From the NCBI RefSeq assembly GCF_002077945.1, contig NZ_LVYD01000054.1:62001-126000 (forward strand): 64,000 bases of DNA. The letters are read 5' to 3'. A model generated the notes under the pieces. The model did not search any database. It was not told the DNA's origin and saw only the letters and a program-made list of their open reading frames with translations. How positions within the stretch are numbered: the stretch's first letter is position 1; every line of letters starts with the position of its first letter. Source of the stretch: Niastella vici (GTDB taxonomy: Bacteria > Bacteroidota > Bacteroidia > Chitinophagales > Chitinophagaceae). Below, piece after piece: positions 17,653 through 27,127 of the stretch. A program made the translations under genes and the position numbers.

Positions 17653-18624
17653 ATGACCCCTCAAAAAATCAGATCTGTACTCATAATCTTTGGCATTCCT
17701 ATCCTGGTGCTTTTTATCTTTTACTTTGCCTTTGCTGTCCTTAGCTCAGAAGATCGATTATACACGGTAATGTCAATTTCCTTTATTTTCTTTCTTCCTT
17801 TTGTTGCCGGGGCATTAACTGTTTACTTCTCATCTGTAAAGAAGGTTCAATCAAAGGCCTATTGCCTTTTTGCACCCTGGCTCCCCATTTTGGCTTTTTT
17901 TGTACTGACGCTGTTCTTTTCCCTTGAAGGCCTGGCTTGCTGGATCATGATACTTCCCATATTTTTAGTTACGTCTTCCTTCGGCGGTTTATACGGCGGT
18001 TATTTAAAGAACAGAAAAGCAAAAAGGACCGGACAGCTAAATATCTCTTTCCTGCTTTTATTGCCACTGATGACCTCGCCCATTGAAAGCATGATCAAAT
18101 TCATTCCCGGCCAATATAAAGCATACACCTATATTGACATCCATTCAAATGCCAACAAAATATGGAGCAACGTAACACGGGTAAAAGAAATTAAAAAGGA
18201 ACAGGACAAAGGCTACCTGACAAGATCCTTAGGATTTCCAAGACCAATAAAAGCTGAGCTTGATTATGAGGGCGTGGGCGCTTCAAGAGAAGCCATTTTC
18301 AGTGGCGGACTGGTATTTCATGAAAAGGTTATAAGTTATGCGCATCAACAGAAAATGAATTTTTCCATTACTGCCGATCCCCATGAAATTCCTTCCACTA
18401 CCATGGATAAACACGTTGTTATTGGCGGCGATTATTTTGATGTACTGGATGGAACCTATGAATTGCAACAACTCAACGAAACAACTTACCGGCTTCACCT
18501 GTACAGTCATTTTAAACTAACCACTTCCTTTAACTTTTATGCAAGCTGGTGGGCCGGCTTAATCATGAAAGATATTCAGAATAATATTTTACAGGTAATT
18601 AAATACAGGGCAGAAAGGGAGTAA
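17653..18624 (+). CDS. Membrane protein with C-terminal SRPBCC-like domain
   Basis: A 323-aa protein I cannot assign to a named family. The first 145 residues hold about five hydrophobic helices (roughly 7-30, 37-57, 72-92, 94-115, 128-145). The rest looks like a soluble START/polyketide-cyclase (SRPBCC) fold: KAYTYIDIHSNANKIWSNV, then a beta-rich stretch with ELQQLNETTYRLHLYSHF and the closing long helix WAGLIMKDIQNNILQVIK. Such domains bind hydrophobic ligands in a cavity. It stands alone, with no same-strand neighbour within 70 bp on either side sharing an obvious function. Confidence 0.75.
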   Translation: MTPQKIRSVLIIFGIPILVLFIFYFAFAVLSSEDRLYTVMSISFIFFLPFVAGALTVYFSSVKKVQSKAYCLFAPWLPILAFFVLTLFFSLEGLACWIMILPIFLVTSSFGGLYGGYLKNRKAKRTGQLNISFLLLLPLMTSPIESMIKFIPGQYKAYTYIDIHSNANKIWSNVTRVKEIKKEQDKGYLTRSLGFPRPIKAELDYEGVGASREAIFSGGLVFHEKVISYAHQQKMNFSITADPHEIPSTTMDKHVVIGGDYFDVLDGTYELQQLNETTYRLHLYSHFKLTTSFNFYASWWAGLIMKDIQNNILQVIKYRAERE

Positions 18625-18730
18625 TGCGGCATAGGCGGATTAGCAAGGAGGTTCTTCTTCTTTGAGATGAAAGGGACAATTTTCCATATTCATCAGTAAA
18701 TTGCTTACCAATTCGCTGATCAATTATATC

Positions 18731-19546
18731 ATGTCAAAAGACACCAACCATAGTTACCGGATCGAAGTGCCTGCGGAATTTTCAGCCGCATTCTCGCATT
18801 TTTACTTTGCGCAAAACACCTCGGCGGCAGCCATACACCAAACGCTGCTGCCCTCTTACCAAACCATCATGGTCTTTAATTTTGGCACCCCGGTTTCTTT
18901 CGTTACCCGGCATAACGATGCCATTGAGATTGACAAATGCCTTGTCATTGGCCCAATAAAACAAGCGATTGATTACACCTTGCCGCCCGGGTCAGAAATA
19001 CTGGTGGCTAATTTTATAGATGATGCTTTTTTCCGGTTTTTCGGAACGGCGCCCATTGCCGGGCAGTGCGCTTTAAATCCCGACGATTTACTGAATGAAA
19101 ATTGCTTTACGGCATTATGGAATGAATTGAATAAGATCAATGATACCAGTAACCGCGTCAATTTTATGTTGGATTTCTGTAAACCATATTTGCAACATCG
19201 TGATCCCATAGCTATACAAATTGCCGGCTTTGATGATAATAACCAAAGTCCCATTAAAGTCATTTCTGAGAAGAATGACATGACTGAACGTTCCATTCAA
19301 TTACACCACAAAAAACAGTTGGGTTATTCTGCCAAAGAACTGGGCCGCTATCAGCGCTTCCTGAAAGCCATTCAACTGATCCAGACCATTGCGGCCAATG
19401 ACACCAAAATGGATTGGTTTGAGATCATCAGCGAATGCGGCTATTACGATCAAAGCCAGCTCATTCACGATTTCAAGCATTACCTTAACCTGACTCCCTC
19501 CAAATACCTGAAATTCCAGGAAGGTATTTGCAACCCCAGGGGCTGA
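18731..19546 (+). CDS. AraC-family transcriptional regulator
   Basis: A DNA-binding regulator with an N-terminal DUF6597-like cupin sensor domain (about 1-130) and a C-terminal AraC helix-turn-helix pair at about 185-265 (KELGRYQRFLKAIQLIQ, then ECGYYDQSQLIHDFKHYL and LTPSKYL). I start at the ATG at 18731 (MSKDTNHSYRIEV, 271 aa); an in-frame start 30 bp upstream at 18701 would add ten residues. It lies 74 bp upstream of an NmrA-type dehydrogenase gene on the same strand and probably controls it. The effector is not known. Confidence 0.9.
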   Translation: MSKDTNHSYRIEVPAEFSAAFSHFYFAQNTSAAAIHQTLLPSYQTIMVFNFGTPVSFVTRHNDAIEIDKCLVIGPIKQAIDYTLPPGSEILVANFIDDAFFRFFGTAPIAGQCALNPDDLLNENCFTALWNELNKINDTSNRVNFMLDFCKPYLQHRDPIAIQIAGFDDNNQSPIKVISEKNDMTERSIQLHHKKQLGYSAKELGRYQRFLKAIQLIQTIAANDTKMDWFEIISECGYYDQSQLIHDFKHYLNLTPSKYLKFQEGICNPRG

Positions 19547-19620
19547 TTTCGTTTTCTTACAATTTCAGCCGGCTGCCGCGGGCCAACTTTGTGTCATCAA
19601 ATAACAACAAAAAAGCTTGT

Positions 19621-20490
19621 ATGACACAGACAACCATCCTTCTTACAGGTGCTACCGGCAATGTAGGTTCTCACCTGGCAAAAAAACTGAATGCATTAAA
19701 AGTCCCTTTTAGAGCGCTGGTACGCTCAAAAGACAATAATGACCTGCTGAACAGTTTACCCTATGCAACCATCGTAACCGGCGACCTGGCCGATGAAAAT
19801 AGTGTGGTAATGGCCCTGCAGGGCATTGAAAAAGCCTTTCTGCTCACCCATTCATCGGAACAATCAGAACAGTTGCAATTGAATTTTGTGAATGCCGCTC
19901 ACCGGGCCGGAGTGAAACACATTGTAAAACTGTCGCAATTGGCGTCTGAGGAACAATCACCCGTTCGCTTTTTACGCTACCATGCCATTGTAGAGAACAG
20001 GATCAAAGAACTTGGCTTAACGTATACTTTCCTTCGACCGAACTTATATATGCAGGGATTCCTGGCGTTTAAAGAGCATATTAAGCATGATGGAAAATTC
20101 TATGCAGCAGTAGGACAAGCGCCCATCAGCGCAGTTGACATCAGAGATATTGCTGCCGTTGCAGCACACGCGCTTACTGAAGCAGGACATGAAAACAAGC
20201 TATACAATATAACAGGCGGTGAATCTATCACCCATTACCAGATGGCTGCTGTTTTTTCAACCGTACTCGAAAAAGAGGTCACATTCATTGACGTTACACC
20301 CGAACAAATGGAAGGCGCCGTAAGAGCTGCGGGATTTCCCGAATGGCAGGTTGGCGGACTGATAGAGGATTATGCCCACTATGCGCGTGGGGAAGCAGCC
20401 GCCGTTTACACCACCGTAAAAGATATTACCGGCACCCCTGCCATCTCCTTTGAGCAGTTTGCAAGGGATTATAAAGACTTGTTTATTTGA
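19621..20490 (+). CDS. NmrA/SDR-type NAD(P)H-binding oxidoreductase
   Basis: A 289-aa Rossmann protein of the quinone-oxidoreductase-2/NmrA group: TTILLTGATGNVGSHLAKKL at the N-terminus, then PFRALVRSKDN (an NADP-favouring arginine), the ADVEN-like GDLADENSVVMAL turn and TFLRPNLYMQGFL. I start at 19621 because longer in-frame starts would overlap the preceding AraC gene and add unrelated residues. CAACTTTG, one base off the TAnnTTTG -7 element, lies about 30 bp upstream. It is likely regulated by, and possibly co-transcribed with, the AraC gene before it. Confidence 0.88.
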   Translation: MTQTTILLTGATGNVGSHLAKKLNALKVPFRALVRSKDNNDLLNSLPYATIVTGDLADENSVVMALQGIEKAFLLTHSSEQSEQLQLNFVNAAHRAGVKHIVKLSQLASEEQSPVRFLRYHAIVENRIKELGLTYTFLRPNLYMQGFLAFKEHIKHDGKFYAAVGQAPISAVDIRDIAAVAAHALTEAGHENKLYNITGGESITHYQMAAVFSTVLEKEVTFIDVTPEQMEGAVRAAGFPEWQVGGLIEDYAHYARGEAAAVYTTVKDITGTPAISFEQFARDYKDLFI

Positions 20491-20611
20491 TGACAGGTTG
20501 AATTGCAATGCTACGAACAACAACATGGTTGTCCTGAAAGAAGGCAACCATTGCTTTTTTATGACATAGCCACCCTGAAAATCCTTATCAACAATTTTCT
20601 TACTTTCGGGT

Positions 20612-21532
20612 ATGTCATCGAAAAACCTGGTTGTAAAAACACTGAACGAACTGTATGAGCTCATGGGCATCCCTCATAGCATGGTCGATCAAACATCCGG
20701 CTTTACCATTCTTTACCTGCAGGACCAATTCAAAGAATTGCCCATTTCTTCCATCCCCTTCCGGCCCAATTATTTCAGTTTTGCTTTTATTAAAGACGCT
20801 TTCGGAAATTATACCATCGATGACCTACATTTTAACATGGTGCCGGGCACTGTTTATTTTACCAACCCCGGCAACTTCCGCAAATTCGAATGGCAAAGCA
20901 TTACCGATACCTGCCTCATCGTTTTTAATGAATCCTTTCTGAAAGAGCAGGTGTATCCTGAGATATACCGCGATTTCTCTTTCCTGCTTACGGAAACTGT
21001 TGAACCCCGGGTGTTAAAACCCGAACAATTTGCGATCATAGAAGAATTGTACCGTTTTATTTATCGCGAACACCACGGCAATTCTCCTTATAAGAATAAG
21101 GTCATTGGCAATGCCCTGGTAGTGCTTTTACTGAAGATCAAAGAATATTTCTTCCAGGACTACAATCCCATTCATGAGGGCAACCGGAGCTCGCAGATCG
21201 TTAAAACATTCAAACAGAACCTGGAACAACATTTCCGCGACCTGGCAGGCGGCAAAACCGGCACGCAGCTTCGGGTACAGGATTATGCCGATAAACAATT
21301 CCTTCATGTAAATTATTTGTCAAGCGTAATTACCAGCAAGACCGGCAAATCAATTAGCGCCTGGATCGCCGACAAAACCATTGCCGAAGCCAAAGCCATG
21401 CTACAGGACAAACAAATGAATATTAAAGAGATCGCCGGTAAACTGGGTTTCCTGGAAGCCTCCCATTTCAGCAATTACTTCAAAAAACATACGGCGCAAA
21501 GTCCGGCCGAATACCGTAAGCAACTTGTTTAA
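20612..21532 (+). CDS. AraC-family transcriptional regulator
   Basis: A 306-aa regulator with an N-terminal cupin-like ligand domain (about 25-170, VPGTVYFTNPGNFRKFEW) and a canonical AraC C-terminus: HVNYLSSVITSKTGKSISAW as the first helix-turn-helix and IKEIAGKLGFLEASHFSNYF with KKHTAQSPAEYRK as the second and the signature. It precedes an SDR dehydrogenase by 116 bp on the same strand, repeating the regulator-oxidoreductase arrangement of the previous pair. Confidence 0.93.
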   Translation: MSSKNLVVKTLNELYELMGIPHSMVDQTSGFTILYLQDQFKELPISSIPFRPNYFSFAFIKDAFGNYTIDDLHFNMVPGTVYFTNPGNFRKFEWQSITDTCLIVFNESFLKEQVYPEIYRDFSFLLTETVEPRVLKPEQFAIIEELYRFIYREHHGNSPYKNKVIGNALVVLLLKIKEYFFQDYNPIHEGNRSSQIVKTFKQNLEQHFRDLAGGKTGTQLRVQDYADKQFLHVNYLSSVITSKTGKSISAWIADKTIAEAKAMLQDKQMNIKEIAGKLGFLEASHFSNYFKKHTAQSPAEYRKQLV

Positions 21533-21648
21533 TAGCCGATCTTAGAAATTTGCAAGGCTTGCTGTAATTCTTGTACGTGCCAGGGCCTGTTTGTAAACCA
21601 TCTTTGTGTTGTCCAAAACAATCAAACAACACAAATAAAAAATAATTT

Positions 21649-22389
21649 ATGAACACGTTAAACAATAAAGTAGTCCTGGTAACCGGCGCATCAAAAGGTA
21701 TTGGCGCAGCCGTAGCAAAAAGAATTGCCGGCGAAGGCGCCAAAGTGATCATCAATTATGCAGGCTCAAAAGAAGAAGCCGGTCAAACTGTACAACAGAT
21801 CAAAGATAACGGCGGCGATGCCATTGCATTGAAAGCCGATGTAAGCAAAGCCGCTGAGGTAACTGCCCTGTTCGATGCAGCCATTGCGCATTATGGCAAA
21901 ATTGACGTGCTTGTCAACAATGCCGGTATTATGATCACTAAATTGCTGAAAGATACTACCGACGAAGATTTTACCCGTCAGTTTGAGGTGAACGTACGCG
22001 GCACATTCAACACCCTGCGCGAAGCTGCTACCAAACTGGCCGACAAAGGTACTATCATCAACCTGTCAACCACGCTTACGCGCGTTATGATCCCCACTTA
22101 CAGCACCTATGTGGCCACCAAGGGAGCCGTTGAACAGCTGACCCGGGTATTTGCCAAAGAAGTAGGGTCAAGAGGCATTACGGTGAACGCAGTATTGCCT
22201 GGCCCTACCAATACCGACCTGTTCATCAAAGGCAAAACAAAGGAAATGATCGACCGGCTGGCTTCGCTGAATGCGTTCAACCGTTTGGGTGAGGTAGATG
22301 ATATAGCCAAAGTGATCGTATTCCTGGCCAGCGATGATGCAAAATGGATCAGTGGACAAACCATTGGTCTCAATGGCGCCATGGCGTAA
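21649..22389 (+). CDS. Classical SDR-family oxidoreductase
   Basis: A 246-aa short-chain dehydrogenase with every classical landmark: cofactor motif TGASKGIG near residue 12, NNAG near 88, catalytic Ser in INLSTT, Tyr154 and Lys158 in YVATK, and the post-catalytic GITVNAVLPGPTNTDLF. The length and sequence resemble FabG/glucose-1-dehydrogenase-like 3-oxoacyl reductase enzymes, but the substrate cannot be named. Probably under control of the AraC regulator upstream. A palindrome, CCGATGCATCGG, lies just after its stop codon. Confidence 0.93.
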   Translation: MNTLNNKVVLVTGASKGIGAAVAKRIAGEGAKVIINYAGSKEEAGQTVQQIKDNGGDAIALKADVSKAAEVTALFDAAIAHYGKIDVLVNNAGIMITKLLKDTTDEDFTRQFEVNVRGTFNTLREAATKLADKGTIINLSTTLTRVMIPTYSTYVATKGAVEQLTRVFAKEVGSRGITVNAVLPGPTNTDLFIKGKTKEMIDRLASLNAFNRLGEVDDIAKVIVFLASDDAKWISGQTIGLNGAMA

Positions 22390-22407
22390 AACACACTCCA
22401 CATCGTC

Positions 22408-22419
22408 CCGATGCATCGG
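22408..22419. repeat. Palindrome CCGATGCATCGG
   Basis: A perfect 12-bp palindrome 19 bp after the SDR stop codon, extended by flanking CGT/ACG with a C-C mismatch. Its CCCGAT core resembles the hairpin at 44109-44126, so both may belong to one family of small dispersed intergenic hairpins. There is no T-tract, so it is not a standard terminator. Confidence 0.4.
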
Positions 22420-22586
22420 CACGATTACCCTTCTTATCCTGAAAAAACAATTTATTCCCCTGACCGGGTCGCATCCAACTTTTTTCTACATTTGTACTCC
22501 CGTCTATTACGTTCCTTCCTTATAGAAGCAATTACTTTATACTCTCTGTTAACGCCGCTTTTTGTTAACCTGTAAACTGCCATGCT

Positions 22587-25040
22587 ATGGCTACCATACT
22601 AGCTGCTTTGAAACAAAGGCCGGGAGTTCACGTTGCTATCACTTTATTTTATTGCCTGTTTAGTTATGTTGTTGCAGCCCAATCAAAAGTGCAGGGCCGG
22701 GTGCTGAACAATAATGGTGAACCGCTGGCCAATGCAAGCGTATTATTATTAAGATCAAAAGATTCTTCCCTGATAAAAGGCATGATGACAGTCCAGGAGG
22801 GCAGATTCAGGTTCGACAAAGTGGCATCAGGCAGTTACCTCGTCACCAGTACTTTTATTGGATATAAACAAGTGTATTCAAATGTTTTCGTTGCCAATAA
22901 CGAACATATTGAACTGCCGCCGCTAAGGCTTTCGCAAAAAGAAGAAAAATTATCCGGCATTACGGTTGCTGCCCGCAAACCATTAATTGAGCAAACAATC
23001 GACCGGCTGGTGATCAATGTTGCCGGTAACATTACGGCATCGGGCTCAACTGCACTTGATATACTGGAACGTTCTCCCGGCATAATAGTCGATCGCCAGA
23101 ATAATTCCATTGCTATCAATGGCAAGGATGGTGTGGTAGTGATGATGAATGGAAGAATTACCCGTATGCCGGTATCGGCCCTGGTGCCTATGCTGGAAGG
23201 CATGCCTGCCGATAAGATTGAAAAAATTGAACTGATCACCACCCCACCCGCCTCCCTGGATGCTGAAGGCAACGCAGGATATATCAATATTGTTATAAAA
23301 CGAAATGTGCAATATGGAACCAACGGATCTTATGCGCTTACTGCGGGGTACAGCAGGGGGATCATTGGAATAGGCTCCATCAATTTCAATCACAGGAAAA
23401 GCCGGTTCAACTTGTATGGAGATTACTCTTACAACGCAGAACACAGTAAACAATTCTTTTCATTTTACCATGCGGTTGCCAACCAGGGAAATTTCATGGA
23501 AAATTATACTACATCTGACAGACGGCCTATAACAGACTTCCATGATGGTAAAATAGGTTTTGATTATGATCTCAATAAAAAAACCATCCTTGGCGCCCTG
23601 ATAACTATTTATAACCGCCGCTGGATCATGGATGCCGATAATAATTCAACAAATTTTACAAACCGGCAACCTGATACGCTGGTCGATCTGTTTGTTCATG
23701 AATTCCATTCAACTGCCAGTTATGATATTAATATAAATCTGCAGCAAACTTACAATGAGGGCAACAAGCTGCAGGTTAATCTTGATTATATGCATTATAA
23801 GGATGTGAACCCGGTTAATTATACCAACAGCTACTATGACAATAAAGGTTCTTTCCTGAAAGAGGAAGATATGCAGAGCAATAAGACCACTCCTATTGAT
23901 CTTTGGGTGGCAGCGGTTGACTATTCAAGGAACTTAAATAAAAAACTGCAGTGGGAAGCCGGGGCCAAGGTCACCATTTCCGATTTTACCAATGAAGTCA
24001 GGGTTGCCCGGCTGCAGTGGGACCAATGGACCACTGATGCTTTGCTCAGCGCTACGTGGCAGTTGAATGAAAATATTTCTGCGGCTTATTCCTCTTTAAA
24101 CTGGTCAGTTGATGCTAAAACCAAAATGAAACTGGGTTTGCGTTTCGAACATACCAATTCAAACCTGGGAACTGAAAGTGAAAAAAATATTGTAGACAGA
24201 CATTATGGAAGATTGTTTCCCAGCTTCTTTTTAACGCGTACGATCGATGATAATAATTCAGCCGGCATTTCCTATAGCCGGAGGATCACCCGGCCCACCT
24301 TCTGGAACCTGGCCCCTTTTGTAATTTTCATGGACCCCAACACCTATTTTTCGGGCAATCCCGGCCTGCAACCTTCTATCAGCGATAATATAAACCTGAG
24401 CTATACGTGGAAAAAGAAAATACTGTCTGTTGCATTTAGTTATGAAGCCGACCCCATCACGAATTTTTCTCCAAAGATCGATTCGCTCACCAACAAAGAA
24501 ACGCTGGCTGCTGAAAACCAGGACAACAGAAAAACAGTGACCATCAGCCTGTCGTTACCGGTTACCGTAACCAAATGGTGGAGTATGCAAATGAATATTA
24601 ATGGAAGTTTTCAGCAGATCAATGGATCATATAATGAACAGGCCCTCACCATTGAGAATAAAACTTTCTTTTTGTCGGGTCAGCAGATCTTTACCCTGCC
24701 AAAAGAACTTTCGTTATCACTTTCCGGCTTTTACAATTCGGCCGGTTTATTTGGGGTATACAAATTCACTCCGGTTGGTTCGCTGGATGCCGGCATTCAG
24801 AAAAAATTCACCAGTAAAAAAACATCTCTACGGCTAAACTTCAGTAATATTTTCAATACGCTGAAATACAAACCTAAAATTGATCAACCCGATAAGAACC
24901 TGATTGCAACCGGGGAATTGATCTTTAGCCGCCCCGCCGTGAAATTCACTTTTACCCGAACATTTGGCAATGAACAGGTGAAGGGCAAAAGGAACCGGTC
25001 GGCAGGCACAGAAGAAGAGAAGGACAGGTTGAGGCTTTAG
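22587..25040 (+). CDS. TonB-dependent receptor, outer membrane beta-barrel family
   Basis: An 817-aa outer-membrane protein with a signal peptide (ends near VVAAQ), a carboxypeptidase-regulatory-like domain (SKVQGRVLNNNGEPLANASV), a plug-like region (LDILERSPGIIVDRQNNSIA, then PADKIEKIELITTPPASLD) and a C-terminal OMP beta-barrel 3-type domain. It lacks the SusC signature and has no SusD partner, so its cargo (siderophore, peptide or other) is unknown. The start at 22587 competes with an ATG at 22582 in a different frame. Its stop overlaps the stop of the convergent gene by four bases. Confidence 0.92.
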   Translation: MATILAALKQRPGVHVAITLFYCLFSYVVAAQSKVQGRVLNNNGEPLANASVLLLRSKDSSLIKGMMTVQEGRFRFDKVASGSYLVTSTFIGYKQVYSNVFVANNEHIELPPLRLSQKEEKLSGITVAARKPLIEQTIDRLVINVAGNITASGSTALDILERSPGIIVDRQNNSIAINGKDGVVVMMNGRITRMPVSALVPMLEGMPADKIEKIELITTPPASLDAEGNAGYINIVIKRNVQYGTNGSYALTAGYSRGIIGIGSINFNHRKSRFNLYGDYSYNAEHSKQFFSFYHAVANQGNFMENYTTSDRRPITDFHDGKIGFDYDLNKKTILGALITIYNRRWIMDADNNSTNFTNRQPDTLVDLFVHEFHSTASYDININLQQTYNEGNKLQVNLDYMHYKDVNPVNYTNSYYDNKGSFLKEEDMQSNKTTPIDLWVAAVDYSRNLNKKLQWEAGAKVTISDFTNEVRVARLQWDQWTTDALLSATWQLNENISAAYSSLNWSVDAKTKMKLGLRFEHTNSNLGTESEKNIVDRHYGRLFPSFFLTRTIDDNNSAGISYSRRITRPTFWNLAPFVIFMDPNTYFSGNPGLQPSISDNINLSYTWKKKILSVAFSYEADPITNFSPKIDSLTNKETLAAENQDNRKTVTISLSLPVTVTKWWSMQMNINGSFQQINGSYNEQALTIENKTFFLSGQQIFTLPKELSLSLSGFYNSAGLFGVYKFTPVGSLDAGIQKKFTSKKTSLRLNFSNIFNTLKYKPKIDQPDKNLIATGELIFSRPAVKFTFTRTFGNEQVKGKRNRSAGTEEEKDRLRL

Positions 25041-25441
25041 GTTGTTACATTGTATACATATACTTTATCGCCTGAGAATATTCGCAGTTGGCGCGGTTGC
25101 TTATCATCAAAACTCCTTTCAAAGGTTATGATACATTTGCCCGAATCGGGGTTATTACCCTGAAAAGTAAGCAGCTGTGTATCATTTTTCCTTGTATCCT
25201 TTAACATGTAAATATTGTAAGATATAACTCTGTAGGCTTGATCTTTATCGGAATAAATATAAATACGGTCTTTACTCATTACTATTATTGCGCTTGATTT
25301 CACCCATTGGATCTCAGACATCGCATTGTCTTTTCCTGCAATATGGGCCAGCCCGGCTTCATAGGCTTTATACCGGGTTTGCTGACTGTAACAAATGCTT
25401 CCAACAAGCAAACAGATCAATAATAGTAGGTTGCGTGGCAT
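25037..25441 (-). CDS. Hypothetical secreted protein
   Basis: A 134-aa protein with a clear signal peptide (MPRNLLLLICLLVGSICYSQ) and a small beta-rich mature part (SAIIVMSKDRIYIYSDKDQAYRVI, then KCIITFERSFDDKQPRQLRI). I do not recognise a domain. I start at the ATG at 25441 rather than the TTG two codons upstream. The gene overlaps the tail of the TonB receptor gene by four bases, and nothing in context gives a function. Confidence 0.7.
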   Translation of the reverse strand: MPRNLLLLICLLVGSICYSQQTRYKAYEAGLAHIAGKDNAMSEIQWVKSSAIIVMSKDRIYIYSDKDQAYRVISYNIYMLKDTRKNDTQLLTFQGNNPDSGKCIITFERSFDDKQPRQLRIFSGDKVYVYNVTT

Positions 25442-25591
25442 AGGCAAGATTTTCCCGTTTGAACAGTTCCTGTCAACCAGGTTTAAATATTAGTCAAATA
25501 AATATTCAATGCCATCCTGGTCTATTAAAATGTACTCTTCTTATCTATCTCCGGTAATGCTTCGTCTATACGTTTAGCCAACCCGGGAAGC

Positions 25592-26005
25592 TTACATTAT
25601 CAACACAATCGTCCCCGCTATGATCAACACCGCGCCTATAGCGGCTTTCAGCGTTAGCGCCTCTCCTAAAAATACAACCGATAGCACAATTGTTAATGCA
25701 ACACTCAATTTATCAACGGGCGCCACCCGGGAAACTTTTCCTATTTGCAATGCCTTAAAATAAAAGATCCATGACAACCCGGTTGCAATACCGGAAATAA
25801 TAAGGAAAATTAAATTCTGCCGAGATAAAGATGATATTCCTTTCGCTTCGCCTCTTGCCAGCACGATTCCCCAGGCAACCAATAAAATAATTATAGTACG
25901 TATTGCTGTCGCCAGGTTGGCGTTAACTCCCGTAACACCCACCTTGGCAAAAATAGCAGTGAGCGAAGCGAACAGCGCTGAAAGTAAAGCATAGATCCAC
26001 CACAT
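25592..26005 (-). CDS. Half-size EamA/DMT-family transporter
   Basis: A 137-aa integral membrane protein of the drug/metabolite transporter superfamily. Five hydrophobic segments are visible (about 2-20, 30-50, 64-84, 93-112, 117-136) with the EamA-like signature GLSWIFYFKALQIGKVSRVAPVDKL broken across residues 74-98 and a terminal LGEALTLKAAIGAVLIIAG. Full EamA proteins have ten helices, and this single-repeat form probably acts as a dimer. The substrate is not predictable. Confidence 0.88.
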   Translation of the reverse strand: MWWIYALLSALFASLTAIFAKVGVTGVNANLATAIRTIIILLVAWGIVLARGEAKGISSLSRQNLIFLIISGIATGLSWIFYFKALQIGKVSRVAPVDKLSVALTIVLSVVFLGEALTLKAAIGAVLIIAGTIVLIM

Positions 26006-26095
26006 ACTGTAAGTTTTACGAAGCCGAAGTGAACCATAAAGATGTCATTTTTGACGCAACGGGCTAATTCCTGCGGGAAGAAAAGGATTAGTATC

Positions 26096-26977
26096 CTAAT
26101 AAACGGTAATGGCATGCTCTTTTTTCATATGCCGCCAACACGTTATCTTACCTGATATATATCCTAATGCCAATGCAAGCGGGTAGTCGCCAACCCAGTG
26201 CACTTCAGTATTCGCCATCGCCCACCCGGTTAAACCGATCAATGTGTACCCCACAATCCCTATCCATTTCTTTTCGGGGTAATTAGTGGTAAGTACCGTA
26301 ACCGTCGCCATCATACTGGCCAAATGCCCCGATGGGAATGCATCATAATTGGGCGTATTTACCTGGAATTCCTTAAACGAAGGGAATGGACGCCAGGCGC
26401 CGCCTGGTTGCGTTCGCACAAATGGACTTTCTCTTCCCGAAATGCGCTTTAACACCTGGGTTGTTATGCCCATGGTAATAAAAGTTTCTGCAATGTCACT
26501 GGCGGTTTGCAGGGCCCGCTTGTCTTTAGCTATTTTTCCATAAATAAAAAGACCGCCACCTACTAACATACTGGTGCCACCCTCTCCCATCTGGTACAGT
26601 GCCGAATTGAAGTTCCGCGGTATTTTGAGAACTTTTGTATCCCCAAACTTCACCACATCATTATAGTCAGTTTCATCATGAAGATGTATATTCCGGGAAG
26701 CCTGTCTTACGCCATCCAGTATTTGCTGATCGAATGGTAATATCAGGCCTGTTGAAACGGCCACCGCCACCAACCCGGGCAGGTTCTTCTTTTTAAATGG
26801 CGACTGGGCTATTTGCCACATATCAGCCGGTACATTGGTGATAAATCCCCATTTTTTAAGCTTGATATCCTGAGTGGGGACGGGCTGAACTGGCACAGAT
26901 AAAGCAGTATCCTGTGCCATCGAACGGGAAAACATACATAAAATAAAAAACAAAAGAGGTAAAGCTCTACAAATCAC
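26096..26977 (-). CDS. PAP2-superfamily membrane phosphatase (divergent motifs)
   Basis: A 293-aa lipid-phosphatase-like protein with an N-terminal signal-like segment, beginning with a GTG. The central PSGH motif is intact (YDAFPSGHLASMMA) and so are His and Asp of the third motif (EVHWVGDYPL). Two phosphate-binding arginines appear replaced: motif 1 reads KRISGRESP where KX6RP is expected, and the motif-3 arginine position is Met. Such sequences occur in a Bacteroidetes subfamily, so it may still be active on undecaprenyl pyrophosphate or a related lipid. It diverges from another PAP2 gene 150 bp away. Confidence 0.85.
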   Translation of the reverse strand: MICRALPLLFFILCMFSRSMAQDTALSVPVQPVPTQDIKLKKWGFITNVPADMWQIAQSPFKKKNLPGLVAVAVSTGLILPFDQQILDGVRQASRNIHLHDETDYNDVVKFGDTKVLKIPRNFNSALYQMGEGGTSMLVGGGLFIYGKIAKDKRALQTASDIAETFITMGITTQVLKRISGRESPFVRTQPGGAWRPFPSFKEFQVNTPNYDAFPSGHLASMMATVTVLTTNYPEKKWIGIVGYTLIGLTGWAMANTEVHWVGDYPLALALGYISGKITCWRHMKKEHAITVY

Positions 26978-27127
26978 CGGTTACTAATTTGTTCCAATAT
27001 AGTACTTTATACGCTTAACAGGAACCGGCCGACCTCATTCACCAATCATTAACAAGCCAAAACAGCAAAGTTCAAAAAGAACACAGAATCTTTCCTTATC
27101 TATGTGCACCTTTAAGACACGTATAAT

